Assembly: GCF_963666145.1 (NCBI RefSeq)
Contig: NZ_OY762614.1
Location: 3,090,501-3,154,500, forward strand
Source: an uncultured Desulfobacter sp.
GTDB lineage: Bacteria > Desulfobacterota > Desulfobacteria > Desulfobacterales > Desulfobacteraceae
Direction: 5' to 3'
DNA length: 64,000 bases
Positions 1 to 8,594 of the stretch are shown here, one piece after another. The first letter of the stretch is position 1, and each line of letters begins with the position of its first letter. The translations under genes were made by a program, and so were the position numbers. Under the pieces are notes generated by a model. That model was not told the origin of the DNA. It worked only from the letters and a program-made list of their open reading frames with translations, and searched no databases.

Positions 1-2
1 CC

Positions 3-773
3 ACGGTGTTTTGTTCTACGGCGTCCATGGCCCTTCTCATGTCCGAAGAGATTGAAAAACGAAAACTTACGGATCAGGTTAAATTAAAGACCATTATATT
101 AGGGGCCGAACGCCACAGCGCATCCATGCGCAGGCGTATCCAGGAGATCACCGGGGCCAGACATATCCATGACATCTATGGCATGACCGAGCTTTATGGT
201 CCCGGCACCGGCCTCGACTGTACGGAACACGCAGGTATTCATTACTGGGCAGATCATTTTATTTTTGAGGTGATAGATCCGGTAACCCTGAAACCGGTAC
301 CTGCCGGGGAAGAGGGGGAGCTTGTGGTCACCACCCTGAAAAAACAGGGCACCCCGTTAATCCGTTACCGTACCCATGATGTCACCAGGCTGATCCCCGG
401 GGCCTGCCCCTGCGGCAATCCCTTCCCCCGGCATGCCCGGATCTCGGGCCGTACCGATGACATGTTTATCTTCAGGGCCGTAAACATCTATCCCAGCCAG
501 ATTGATCACATCCTCGGCGACATTGACGGGGTGGGCAGTGAATACCAGATTCACCTGAACCAGGATGGGGACGGCAGGGACTACATGACCATCCGGGTGG
601 AGCGTACAAATGGGGCCGGAGCCGGAGAAGACAACGGTCTGGCCGATCAGGTATCAGGCAGAATCCGTAAAAAACTGCTGGTCAGATCCCGGGTTGAAAT
701 TGTGAATTACGGTGATCTGCCCCGGACGGAAAAAAAGAGCAAGCGGGTGTTTGACAACCGCCCATCCGAATAA
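3..773 (+). CDS. paaK: Phenylacetate-CoA ligase-like adenylate-forming enzyme (3' part)
   Basis: The reading frame is already open at the window edge, so this is the C-terminal ~257 residues of a protein that normally has ~430. It shows the adenylation-domain motif YGMTELYGPG, then RYRTHDVTRL, a Cys pair (ACPCGNP) and the C-terminal hinge ISGRTDDMFIFRAVNIYP typical of the PaaK family, ending with the RTEKKSKRV lysine region. PaaK-family enzymes activate phenylacetate or related aryl acids to CoA thioesters in the cytoplasm using ATP. The TRAP transporter genes start 23 bp downstream on the same strand, so import and activation of an organic acid are probably co-expressed. The exact acid cannot be read from the sequence; indoleacetate or another aryl acid is possible. 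Confidence 0.88.
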   Translation, partial: TVFCSTASMALLMSEEIEKRKLTDQVKLKTIILGAERHSASMRRRIQEITGARHIHDIYGMTELYGPGTGLDCTEHAGIHYWADHFIFEVIDPVTLKPVPAGEEGELVVTTLKKQGTPLIRYRTHDVTRLIPGACPCGNPFPRHARISGRTDDMFIFRAVNIYPSQIDHILGDIDGVGSEYQIHLNQDGDGRDYMTIRVERTNGAGAGEDNGLADQVSGRIRKKLLVRSRVEIVNYGDLPRTEKKSKRVFDNRPSE

Positions 774-796
774 ATTTACTCGACAAAGGAGTTACA

Positions 797-1813
797 ATGA
801 AAAAAGTCTCATTATTTTTCTGTGTTCTGGCATCGGTCGTCCTGGTTTCCGGTATCACCCCTTTAACGGCACAGGCCAAAGTCAGCCTGAACTATGCAAA
901 TTTCCCTCCTGCGCCCACCTTTCCCTGCGTCCAGATGGAACGCTGGAAAACCGAAATTGAAAAACGTACGGACGGTGCCGTACAGGTCAACACCTTTCCC
1001 GGCGGCACGCTTCTGGGCGCAAAAGATATGATGGACGGGGTGATCAACGGCCAGGCCGACATCGGCTGTATCTGCATGGCGTACCAGCCCGGCCGGTTTA
1101 CCGTGACCAATGCCACAAGTCTGCCCCTGGATATTCCCGATGCCAAAACCGGCAGCCTGGTGCTTCTGGACCTGTACAACAAATACCAGCCCAAGGCCTT
1201 TGACCAGGTCAAGGTGCTGACCATGTTTGTCACCGCCCCTGCTAACATTATGTCCAAGGCACCCGTGGCCGAGTTGTCCGATCTTAAGGGACTGGATCTG
1301 CGTGCATCCGGCGGTGCAGCCCAGATTCTCAAATCCTGGGGTGCCAACCAGGTGGGTATGCCCATGTCCGACACCCCCGAAGCCCTGCAAAAAGGCGTGG
1401 TTAAGGGCGTCTTTTCATCTCTGGAGGTGATGAAGGATCTTAAATTTGCTGAAATCTGCAAATACATCACCATCACCGATACCGTAATCTATCCCTTTGC
1501 CGTCATCATGAATAAAAACGCCTGGAATAAACTGCCGGAGAACGTCAAACAGGTCATGGACGGTATGATTGAAGAACAGGCCGCCTGGACCGGTGAATAC
1601 ATGGACCAGCACGTCAGCGATGCCATTGCCTGGTCAAAAAACGAACACCAGGTCGAAGTGATCACTTTGTCTGCCGAACAAAAGGCCCAGTGGAATGCGC
1701 CCCTTGCCCCCATTACCGAAAGCTGGATTAAAACGGCCGAAGAGGATGGCCTGCCCGGCGGCCAGATTGTAAAAGATATTAAAGAATTTATTGTAAAGCG
1801 CACCGCAGAATAG
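797..1813 (+). CDS. dctP: TRAP transporter solute-binding protein, DctP family
   Basis: This 338-residue protein has a cleavable signal peptide (about residues 1-27, ending TAQA) and the DctP/TAXI-like periplasmic fold. The conserved segment with LRASGG near residues 165-170 carries the arginine that binds the substrate carboxylate in the family. An AAAGGAG ribosome-binding site lies just before the ATG. It should capture an organic acid in the periplasm and hand it to the DctQ/DctM membrane pair encoded next. The acyl-CoA ligase gene upstream suggests an aromatic or aryl-acetic acid, but that is inference; C4-dicarboxylates are the classical alternative. Confidence 0.92.
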   Translation: MKKVSLFFCVLASVVLVSGITPLTAQAKVSLNYANFPPAPTFPCVQMERWKTEIEKRTDGAVQVNTFPGGTLLGAKDMMDGVINGQADIGCICMAYQPGRFTVTNATSLPLDIPDAKTGSLVLLDLYNKYQPKAFDQVKVLTMFVTAPANIMSKAPVAELSDLKGLDLRASGGAAQILKSWGANQVGMPMSDTPEALQKGVVKGVFSSLEVMKDLKFAEICKYITITDTVIYPFAVIMNKNAWNKLPENVKQVMDGMIEEQAAWTGEYMDQHVSDAIAWSKNEHQVEVITLSAEQKAQWNAPLAPITESWIKTAEEDGLPGGQIVKDIKEFIVKRTAE

Positions 1814-1823
1814 CGATACCTCC

Positions 1824-2309
1824 ATGGAAACCATTGAAAGAATAAGCGACGCCCTTAACCGGTGCGCCGGGGTCCTTGCCGGGATCATACTAATGTTCAT
1901 GATCCTTTTGACCATGGGCAATATTGTCCTGCGCAGGGTCTGGGTACCCATCCGGGGCACCTATGAAATGATGGGCTTTGCCGGGGCCGTGATCACGGCC
2001 CTTGCCATGGGGTTTACCCAGAAAAAAAGAGAGCATATCCATGTGGATATTCTGATCAGCCGGTTTCCCCGACGTGTCAAAAAGATCGTATTTGCCGTGA
2101 ACAATGTGTTATGCACCCTTTTTTTCCTGATGGCCGCCTGGTTTGTGGGCCGCCGGGGCATGACATTGCTTGAAACCGGGGAGGTCTCTGAAACCCTTAG
2201 AATGGCCTACTATCCCTTTGCTTTTGTGGTGGCATTCGGCTGTTTTCTGCTGGCGGCCATGCTCTTTATTGATCTGCTTAAACTGTTTTTGCAAAAGGAT
2301 CCAAAATGA
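1824..2309 (+). CDS. dctQ: TRAP transporter small membrane subunit, DctQ family
   Basis: This 161-residue protein is strongly hydrophobic, with four predicted membrane segments (about residues 16-38, 52-72, 88-108 and 128-150), the usual DctQ topology. It pairs with DctM to form the Na+-driven transport unit. It begins 10 bp after the dctP stop, and its stop overlaps the dctM start by 4 bp (ATGA), so the two membrane subunits are translationally coupled. No catalytic residues are expected in this family. Confidence 0.9.
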   Translation: METIERISDALNRCAGVLAGIILMFMILLTMGNIVLRRVWVPIRGTYEMMGFAGAVITALAMGFTQKKREHIHVDILISRFPRRVKKIVFAVNNVLCTLFFLMAAWFVGRRGMTLLETGEVSETLRMAYYPFAFVVAFGCFLLAAMLFIDLLKLFLQKDPK

Positions 2310-3607
2310 GCCTGACCCTGGTGGGCATCTTCGGGATTGCCGTTTTGATGGTGCTGTTGTTTGTATTCGGCATGCCCGTGGGCTTTGCCATGGCCCTGGT
2401 GGGTTTTGGAGGATTTTCATATATTATCAACCTCAACGCCGGTGTAAACATGGTCAGCCAGGAGTTCTGGTCGGTGTTTTCCAAATACGGGCTCACCGTA
2501 ATTCCTTTGTTTGTGTTCATGGGGCAGATCGCATTTTATTCCGGGGTCAATGAACGCTTGTACAAGGCGGCGTACAAGTGGGTCGGTCACATCCGGGGCG
2601 GCATTGCCATGGCCACCATTATGGCCTGCGCTGCCTTTGCCGCCATCTGCGGGTCCAATACGGCCACGGCCGCCACCATGACCACGGTGGCATTTCCCCA
2701 GATGTCCAATTTCAGGTATAAGCCCTTGCTCTCCTGCGGGTCCATTGCCTGCGGGTCCACGTTGGGCGTTGTGATTCCGCCGTCCGTGGTGCTGATCATC
2801 ATCGGCCTTTCCACGGAACAGTCCATTGCCCGGCTTTTTTACGGCGGTATCGGGGCCGGCATTTTGTTGTGCCTGCTGATGCTGCTGACGGTGTATGTGG
2901 TCTGCCGGCTGAATCCCGATTGGGGGCCGGCAGGTCCCAGGTCGGGTGTTGGGGAACGCATCCGGTCCCTCTCCGGTGCCGTTGAGATGCTGATTCTGTT
3001 TTTATTGATCATGACCGGGCTCTATGCCGGATACTTTACTCCGTCGGAAGCGGGCGGGGCAGGGGCCTTTTTTGCCGTGGCCATCAGTTTGGTCCAGCGG
3101 ACCCTTTCCTGGGAAAATTTTAAAAAGGCCATCATGGATACCCTTCGGGTCTCCTGCATGGTCATCATGCTTATTGCAGGGGCCATGATTCTGGGCAAAT
3201 TTTTAACCATCACCCGTATCCCGTTTAACATGGCATCGTGGGTGGCGGGCCTCAATGTGCCTGACCCCGTCATCCTGGCCGTCATTTTCGGCATGTATGC
3301 CATTGGCGGTGCCATCATGGATGCCCTGGCTCTCTTGTTGATCACCATCCCCATCTTTTTCCCGGTAGCCGCCCAGATGGGCTGCGACCCCATCTGGTTT
3401 GCCGTGCTGATTACCGTGGTGACGACCCTTGGCGCCGTTACGCCGCCTGTGGGTGCCACCACCTACGTGGTGGCGGGCATGGCCAAGGGCAGCACCTTGA
3501 ATGAGGTGTTCAAAGGGGTGACCTTTTTTCTGCCGGCGTACCTGTTCTGCATTGTTCTGCTTATGGTTTTTCCATGGATTATCACCTTTCTGCCGGGGCT
3601 GCTGTAA
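2306..3607 (+). CDS. dctM: TRAP transporter large membrane subunit, DctM family
   Basis: This 433-residue polytopic membrane protein has the normal DctM length and about 12 hydrophobic segments. The N-terminal signature (FGMPVGFAMALVGF), the CGSNTATAATM segment and the TPPVGATTYVVAG segment near residue 390 are DctM hallmarks of the ion transporter superfamily. It forms the translocation channel and couples solute import to an ion gradient. Its ATG overlaps the dctQ stop. It is the last gene of the ligase-dctPQM unit; a small palindrome follows in the downstream gap. Confidence 0.93.
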   Translation: MSLTLVGIFGIAVLMVLLFVFGMPVGFAMALVGFGGFSYIINLNAGVNMVSQEFWSVFSKYGLTVIPLFVFMGQIAFYSGVNERLYKAAYKWVGHIRGGIAMATIMACAAFAAICGSNTATAATMTTVAFPQMSNFRYKPLLSCGSIACGSTLGVVIPPSVVLIIIGLSTEQSIARLFYGGIGAGILLCLLMLLTVYVVCRLNPDWGPAGPRSGVGERIRSLSGAVEMLILFLLIMTGLYAGYFTPSEAGGAGAFFAVAISLVQRTLSWENFKKAIMDTLRVSCMVIMLIAGAMILGKFLTITRIPFNMASWVAGLNVPDPVILAVIFGMYAIGGAIMDALALLLITIPIFFPVAAQMGCDPIWFAVLITVVTTLGAVTPPVGATTYVVAGMAKGSTLNEVFKGVTFFLPAYLFCIVLLMVFPWIITFLPGLL

Positions 3608-3672
3608 TTATTGTCAATGCTGCCTTTCACTTGTTTTTAGTGTTTTCTACAGTGTCTGCAAAAATCATACGG

Positions 3673-3689
3673 GCATGAAATTTTCATGC
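3673..3689. terminator. Small palindrome after the TRAP operon
   Basis: A perfect 8-bp inverted repeat with a 1-nt centre (GCATGAAA/TTTCATGC) lies 65 bp after dctM, followed by TTTGG. It could be a weak terminator for the TRAP operon or an operator for the next gene. A TTGACA box begins at 3695 with a poor TTAAAA 17 nt further on, which could be the promoter of the gene at 3800. The T-run is short, so confidence is low. Confidence 0.3.
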
Positions 3690-3799
3690 TTTGGTTGACA
3701 AAAGGGTTCGCCTATTCTTAAAATTCAGAATCGGATGAATTCTGCCGCAAAAAAATTTAATTCAAAATACGTTTGAAAATCAAAAAAAGGAGTCAGAAC

Positions 3800-4645
3800 A
3801 TGGCGCTCGGAAAAAATGCGTTTATTTCGGTAATTTTTACAGGCCTTTTGGTGCTCTCTTTTGACTGCGCCTTTGCCGGGTCTCTACAGGGCGATTTGGA
3901 AAATGCATGGTATACATATCTTAAGGCCAGTCAGTCGGGATGTGAGTTGGAACTTCAAAAAGCAATGTCGTCCTACAGCCTGTTTACCCTGAAAAATAAA
4001 CTGGTTTCGGCCCAGCGGTCTTTAACACCGGACATCATCAAAAGTTTTGCAAAATACAGCCCTGATATATCCACCATGGAATTTTCAAGGTTGATCGAAA
4101 ACGGAGACAATGCAGGACTTGTTTATGTCAGAGATTCGGGACAAAAAGACGCCAATGGAAACCCCACGGTGACATTCAGCGCCATTAAATTCGTCAATGA
4201 GTCCGGTTGGAAGGTGGAATCACTCATGAGCTGCGACAAGCCCATGTATCATGATGACGGCCAGAAAACCAAATTTTACCTGTCGGACCTGCGCCCGGCC
4301 TGTGCCATGGATGGGACGGTAAAACCGGCACCCGCCCTGGTTAAAAAACCTTATTCCTCGGCATTGCTTGATATTTTCAGCTATGGGTACCAGGCCGAGG
4401 TGACAGTCAACGGTGTTCCCCAAAAGCCGGTTACGGCCAGTTGGTCCGGGGTGGTGATCGGCGGTCTTTGCAAGAATAAAAATGAGATCAGCATAAAAAT
4501 GACCAAAGTCGGCACGGCCCAGGCGCGTGCGCCTAAAATAAGAATTCGTCAACTGCTTAAAAATCGTACAACACGCGAAGTGCTGAAATTTGCGCCCCAG
4601 AAAGATGTTGAGGGGGTTCATACGTTTGTCGTTTCCGTGAAATAG
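3800..4645 (+). CDS. Exported protein of unknown function
   Basis: The start at 3800 is chosen because AAGGAG sits at the right distance; an earlier in-frame ATG at 3773 lacks one. The 281-residue product begins with a signal peptide (about residues 1-26, ending CAFA), so it is periplasmic or outer-membrane associated. No family is recognised. Residues ~30-140 look alpha/beta with a paired Cys (SGCELE and later SLMSCDKP). The C-terminal part (~170-275) reads like a beta-rich domain with a Lys/Arg-rich tail. It stands alone between the TRAP operon and the aminotransferase gene, with its own possible promoter near 3695. Confidence 0.75.
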   Translation: MALGKNAFISVIFTGLLVLSFDCAFAGSLQGDLENAWYTYLKASQSGCELELQKAMSSYSLFTLKNKLVSAQRSLTPDIIKSFAKYSPDISTMEFSRLIENGDNAGLVYVRDSGQKDANGNPTVTFSAIKFVNESGWKVESLMSCDKPMYHDDGQKTKFYLSDLRPACAMDGTVKPAPALVKKPYSSALLDIFSYGYQAEVTVNGVPQKPVTASWSGVVIGGLCKNKNEISIKMTKVGTAQARAPKIRIRQLLKNRTTREVLKFAPQKDVEGVHTFVVSVK

Positions 4646-4727
4646 TGCTTGCCCGAAAACCGTAATCAACAAAATTTCCAGGTTTTCGTTCAGACACTAA
4701 CAGTTTCCAGTATAAGGAGGTGCGTTT

Positions 4728-6008
4728 ATGACGAGTATGCGAAAAATACACAATTATAACGGTTTTTCCACGGAATCAGACAATTCAATCTTCAATCTGG
4801 AAGAAAAGTTCGGCGCCCATCACTACGCCCGGATCAATCTGGTGGTCCGGCGCGCCCAGGGCTGCTGGCTCACCGATGATAAGGGCGACAAATACCTGGA
4901 CTGCCTGGCCGCGTACTCGGCGGCCAATCCGGGGCACCATCATCCTGTTATTGCCAATGCCCTGCTCAACGCACTCACCGGAAATTATGCATCGGTGATC
5001 TCCAACGTGGTATTCACTGATCCATTGGGCATTTTTCTTTCCGAATGCGCGGCCTTTGCCCCCCAGCTTGGGCCCAGATTCGGGGACCACGGCAACAAGG
5101 TCCTGGCCAAAAACGGCGGGGTGGAGTCCGTTGAAACGGCCATCAAAGCCATGCGTTACTATGGGTTTAAACAAAAGGGGATCGAAGACGACAAACAGGA
5201 AATCATTGTCTTTAACAACAATTTCCACGGCCGTACCATTTCCGTTGTCTCCTTTTCTTCCAGCAAAAAATACAAAGAAGGGTTCGGACCATTGACACCG
5301 GGGTTCATATCCGTGCCCTTTGGGGATCTGGCAGCGGTTAAAAAAGCGGTCACGGCCAACACCTGCGGCATCCTTGTGGAACCCCTGCAGGGGGAAGGGG
5401 GCATGCGAATACCGCCCAAAGGTTTTCTCAAGGGATTGAGGGCGCTGGCCGACGAAAAGGATTTGCTTCTGGTCTGCGACGAAATCCAGGTGGGGCTGGG
5501 CCGCACGGGCAAGCGATTCTGTTTTGAGCATGAAAATATTGTCCCCGACGCCGTCATCTTGGGCAAGGCCCTGTCCGGCGGCCTGGTGCCGCTGTCCGTG
5601 TTCATGACAAATTCAAAAATTATGGATATGATTTTTTCCAAAGGATCAGACGGTTCCACATTCGGCGGCTATCCTCTGGCCTGTGTGGCCGGGACCGCTG
5701 CCCTGAAGGTTTTTCTGGATGAAAAGCTGGATGAACAGGCCGCAGAAAAGGGCGAACGGCTAAAAAAACGCATTGAAGAGATCGGCAAACGCTCTCCCCA
5801 TGTCAAGGAGGTCCGGGGCCTGGGACTTTTTATCGGTATTGAAGTGAAAGACGGCAATGCCATGGAGTTCTGTCATAAACTGATGAAGGAGGGGGTGGTT
5901 GTCAACGACAGCCACGGCCACACCATTCGCATTTCTCCTCCCCTGGTCATCAATGACGCGGAGATGGATTATATGGTAGAACGTCTTGAAAGGGTCCTGG
6001 TCCCCTAA
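4728..6008 (+). CDS. rocD: Ornithine/acetylornithine-type class III aminotransferase
   Basis: This 426-residue class III PLP-dependent aminotransferase shows the ornithine aminotransferase pattern: CLAAYSAANPGHHHP near the N-terminus, FNNNFHGRTISVVSFSS, the PLP-phosphate aspartate in LLVCDEIQVGLGRTGK, and the Schiff-base lysine in ILGKALSGG. Ornithine-oxo-acid transaminase converts ornithine and 2-oxoglutarate to glutamate semialdehyde and glutamate. The motif spacing fits RocD better than ArgD, but a 4-aminobutyrate or other omega-transaminase cannot be excluded. AAGGAGG precedes the ATG. The gene is monocistronic and ends at a strong hairpin. Confidence 0.87.
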   Translation: MTSMRKIHNYNGFSTESDNSIFNLEEKFGAHHYARINLVVRRAQGCWLTDDKGDKYLDCLAAYSAANPGHHHPVIANALLNALTGNYASVISNVVFTDPLGIFLSECAAFAPQLGPRFGDHGNKVLAKNGGVESVETAIKAMRYYGFKQKGIEDDKQEIIVFNNNFHGRTISVVSFSSSKKYKEGFGPLTPGFISVPFGDLAAVKKAVTANTCGILVEPLQGEGGMRIPPKGFLKGLRALADEKDLLLVCDEIQVGLGRTGKRFCFEHENIVPDAVILGKALSGGLVPLSVFMTNSKIMDMIFSKGSDGSTFGGYPLACVAGTAALKVFLDEKLDEQAAEKGERLKKRIEEIGKRSPHVKEVRGLGLFIGIEVKDGNAMEFCHKLMKEGVVVNDSHGHTIRISPPLVINDAEMDYMVERLERVLVP

Positions 6009-6032
6009 TCCTCGTGTCTGAAATGATTTTAA

Positions 6033-6074
6033 AATAAAGGACGGGCTGGTCAAATGACCAGCCCGTCCTTTATT
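6033..6074. terminator. Bidirectional intrinsic terminator
   Basis: A 20-bp perfect inverted repeat (AAAATAAAGGACGGGCTGGTCA and its complement, with only AA between) lies between the convergent aminotransferase and zraP-like genes. The stem is GC-rich at its centre and ends in A/T runs on both sides, so it can terminate transcription from either strand. Confidence 0.85.
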
Positions 6075-6086
6075 CGTCGACAAGGT

Positions 6087-6503
6087 TTACCAGCATCTGG
6101 CAGCGTGATGACGATTCTGGCCACCACAATTTCCATTGCCCGGGCCGTAACCCTGGCCGCCCATGGGGCCTGGGATGTTGTACTGCTGTGCTTTGGCTCT
6201 CAGCTCAATCTGGGTTTTACTGATATTTTCGGACAGTGCCCTGGCTCTTTTGGGGTCAGGGTTCGGTCCTGCCATTAGTGCATTCAGCTCAGCCCGGTCG
6301 GCAAAGAGTGATGTGCGAAGCGCCTGGGTATCTTTGTAAAAGGCGTTCAGGTCGTCCTGATTGACTGCGGCCTGATTATTAAATTGTTTGCCATATCCCG
6401 GATTGCCGGCACCTGATCCGTATCCGCATCCCCAGGCATATGCACTGACTGCAAAAAATCCTACGATAAAAAGTGTTGTGACTGCTGTGATTGTTTTTTT
6501 CAT
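6087..6503 (-). CDS. zraP: ZraP/Spy-like periplasmic zinc-binding chaperone
   Basis: This 138-residue protein has a signal peptide (residues ~1-22, ending SAYA), a Gly/Cys-rich mature N-terminus (WGCGYGSGAGNPGYG), a helical core with the LxTxxxxxRxEL pattern of the ZraP/CpxP/Spy superfamily, and a Gly- and His-rich C-terminus (GNCGGQNRHHAARCW). ZraP is a periplasmic zinc-binding chaperone that also damps its cognate kinase. The divergent genes are a sensor kinase and a sigma54 regulator, the same set as E. coli zraP/zraSR. A sigma54 promoter of consensus sequence lies 84-99 bp upstream of the start. A perfect RBS (AAAAGGAG) precedes the ATG. Confidence 0.88.
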   Translation of the reverse strand: MKKTITAVTTLFIVGFFAVSAYAWGCGYGSGAGNPGYGKQFNNQAAVNQDDLNAFYKDTQALRTSLFADRAELNALMAGPNPDPKRARALSENISKTQIELRAKAQQYNIPGPMGGQGYGPGNGNCGGQNRHHAARCW

Positions 6504-6586
6504 GATAAACTCCTTTTGATTTAGGTGGTTATAAAATTTAAGTTATTAAAAAAATGTACACCGTTCAAACTTCATGGACCTAATAT

Positions 6587-6602
6587 TGCAACTGGTATGC
6601 CA
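6587..6602 (-). promoter_or_regulatory. Sigma54 (-24/-12) promoter of the zraP-like gene
   Basis: On the minus strand the sequence reads TGGCATACCAGTTGCA, which fits the sigma54 consensus TGGCAYRNNNNTTGCW at every defined position. It points to the zraP-like gene, whose start is at 6503. The linked regulator (8591-9976) is a sigma54 activator, so this is very probably its target. Confidence 0.85.
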
Positions 6603-6620
6603 TAGGATTTATTAATATGT

Positions 6621-6660
6621 AACCACTTAAAAATTAAGTGCTTTTTTATTTTTAGTGGTT
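6621..6660. promoter_or_regulatory. Upstream palindromes, candidate activator sites
   Basis: Two nested inverted repeats lie just upstream of the sigma54 promoter: CACTTAA/TTAAGTG around AAA (6624-6640), and an outer AACCACT/AGTGGTT pair (6621-6627 and 6654-6660). The position, some 20-60 bp upstream of the -24 element, suits an enhancer for the linked response regulator. The assignment is inferred from position and symmetry. Confidence 0.55.
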
Positions 6661-6686
6661 TGCAGTCATTGTAAAAAGGAGATGCC

Positions 6687-6705
6687 GTGATTAAATTTTA
6701 ATCAC
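6687..6705. promoter_or_regulatory. Second palindrome in the zra intergenic region
   Basis: A perfect 9-bp inverted repeat with a 1-nt centre (GTGATTAAA/TTTAATCAC). A related half-sequence, TTAAAATTTAATCA, recurs at about 6724-6737 next to the kinase start. These AT-rich repeats could be additional regulator sites serving the kinase-regulator operon. Confidence 0.5.
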
Positions 6706-6737
6706 TTTGCCGGATACCGGCGGTTAAAATTTAATCA

Positions 6738-8594
6738 GTGCAGCAAAAGCGTATGATGTCAGAGAATAAAACACCCTATTTAAATCGATCCATATCCCCT
6801 TGGGTGATCATTGGAATCAGTGTTGTTCTGGTTGGCGTTGTGGTCATCCAGGCAGCCATGAACTATAACCGTGAAAAAAAATATATGGGGCAGATCCTTT
6901 CGGAAAAAGGTGCGGCACTGATCCGGTCCTTTGAAGCGGGATCCATCACCGGGATGATGGGCGGGATGGGAAGCGAGGCCCATCTGCAGACACTGATGGA
7001 GGAAACCGCGGCCCTGGAGGACATTTCATATATTGTTATCACAGATAAATCCGGGGTGATCCTTGCCCATAATCAAAAGGATGAAATTGGCCGTTCGTTT
7101 ACCCCGCCCCTTTCCAATGCGGACGCCCAGCCCTCTGATCTCCCCCAATGGCGAACGGTCAAGGGCCAGGGCTCAAAAGACTATTTTGAGGTATATAAAA
7201 CGTTTTTGCCGAAATTAAAGGAGCACGGGCAGCATCCCCATGGTCAGGGCAAAGGGTTAAGGCGTCATATGATGGGCCAAGGCCACATGAACGATTCCCA
7301 GGCGTGTTCTTCAGGGTGGATCAGGGGCCAATCCCGGGCGCGCCTTTTGGATCCTGAAAACCGGCCGGTCATCTTCATCGGGATGGATATTGAGCCGTTT
7401 GAACACGCCCGCAAGGAAGATCTTCAAAATAGTTTCATGAGCATCGTGTTGATTTTATTCCTTGGGCTTGGCGGCATTGTCTCTTTATTCTGGGCACAGA
7501 ACCATGCCCGGTCCCGCAGGCTTCTTCTCGACACCCGGGCGTTTGCTTCAGAGCTTGTCGCAAGTCTGCCCATGGGGATTGTGGCGGTGGATGATGGGGG
7601 AAAGGTCATCTATGTCAATGAAACGGCTTCCGGTCTTCTGCAAAAAAATCTTGATCAGATAAAAGATAAAAATGCCGGCCAGGTGTTGCCGGCTTCCTTG
7701 CTTTCACGGCTTGGCCAGGTGGATAACGGCCGGTTTGTGTCCGAGCAGGAGTTAAAACTGCCATCTGCGACTGGAAAGTCAATCCCGGTCTCCGTAACCA
7801 TCACAAAAATTGTGGGGACCCAGGGCAATTTCATAGGCCATGTTTTCATTCTAAACGACCTAAGCCGGATCAGGGCCCTGGAGCTTGAGATCAAACACAA
7901 AGAAAAGCTTGCGGCGGTCGGTACCCTTGCCGCAGGTGTCGCCCATGAGGTCAGAAATCCCTTAAGTTCCATAAAAGGCTATGCCACCTATTTCAGCAGC
8001 CTGTTTGATGCCCAGCCTGACAATAAAAAAGCCGCCAACATCATGGCCGAAGAGGTTGACCGGGTGAACCGGGTCATCTCGGAGCTGCTTGAGTTTGCCC
8101 GGCCCATTAAACTGGAATTAAAGAAAATCAGGATTTTTGAGCTGGTGGACAAGGCGTTACGACTGATAAAATATGAGGCGGACCCGGCAGGTATAAAAAT
8201 AAGTAGTTCTGTTGAACCTGACCTGCCCGAGGTTGAGGTGGATAAAGACCGGTTGACCCAGGTGCTGCTCAACGTGTTTATCAATGCCATCCAGGCCATG
8301 CCGTCCGGCGGCACCTTGACCGTCAATGTTAAGACCGTGGAAAAGAGCCTGCATTTTGAAATATCAGATACAGGCGGCGGCATATCTCCCCAGGATCAGG
8401 CAAATATATTCAATCCCTATTTTACAACCAAAAAAAGCGGCACGGGCCTCGGCCTTGCCATCGCCTTTAAGATTGTCGAAACCCATGGCGGAACCATCAC
8501 CATAGAGAGCCTGAAAGATACGGGCACCACCTTTGTGATTTCAATTCCCCTGGCGCAAAACAAACCGAATCGGAACAAAGAGGAGCTGATATGA
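6738..8594 (+). CDS. zraS: ZraS-like membrane sensor histidine kinase
   Basis: This 618-residue kinase has a first membrane helix (about 19-40), a periplasmic sensor domain (~41-230), a second membrane helix (~235-255), a PAS domain (~270-375), HisKA with His403 in GVAHEVRNPLSSIKG, and HATPase_c with the N, G1 and G2 boxes (FINAIQAM, DTGGG, GTGLGLA). The sensor domain carries a His/Met-rich stretch around residues 155-185 (HGQHPHGQGKG, RRHMMGQGHM) that could bind metal directly. The GTG at 6738 and the ATG at 6753 are both possible starts, and neither has a strong RBS. Its stop overlaps the regulator start by 4 bp. Confidence 0.9.
   Translation: MQQKRMMSENKTPYLNRSISPWVIIGISVVLVGVVVIQAAMNYNREKKYMGQILSEKGAALIRSFEAGSITGMMGGMGSEAHLQTLMEETAALEDISYIVITDKSGVILAHNQKDEIGRSFTPPLSNADAQPSDLPQWRTVKGQGSKDYFEVYKTFLPKLKEHGQHPHGQGKGLRRHMMGQGHMNDSQACSSGWIRGQSRARLLDPENRPVIFIGMDIEPFEHARKEDLQNSFMSIVLILFLGLGGIVSLFWAQNHARSRRLLLDTRAFASELVASLPMGIVAVDDGGKVIYVNETASGLLQKNLDQIKDKNAGQVLPASLLSRLGQVDNGRFVSEQELKLPSATGKSIPVSVTITKIVGTQGNFIGHVFILNDLSRIRALELEIKHKEKLAAVGTLAAGVAHEVRNPLSSIKGYATYFSSLFDAQPDNKKAANIMAEEVDRVNRVISELLEFARPIKLELKKIRIFELVDKALRLIKYEADPAGIKISSSVEPDLPEVEVDKDRLTQVLLNVFINAIQAMPSGGTLTVNVKTVEKSLHFEISDTGGGISPQDQANIFNPYFTTKKSGTGLGLAIAFKIVETHGGTITIESLKDTGTTFVISIPLAQNKPNRNKEELI

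Noticed and set aside
863..1476. Two long minus-strand frames opposite dctP
   Set aside because: They are shadows of the dctP coding strand, have low-complexity His/Gly- or Arg-rich translations and lack ribosome-binding sites.
4785..5531. A 248-codon minus-strand frame inside the aminotransferase gene
   Set aside because: The plus-strand aminotransferase is full length with catalytic residues; the antisense frame has no family features.
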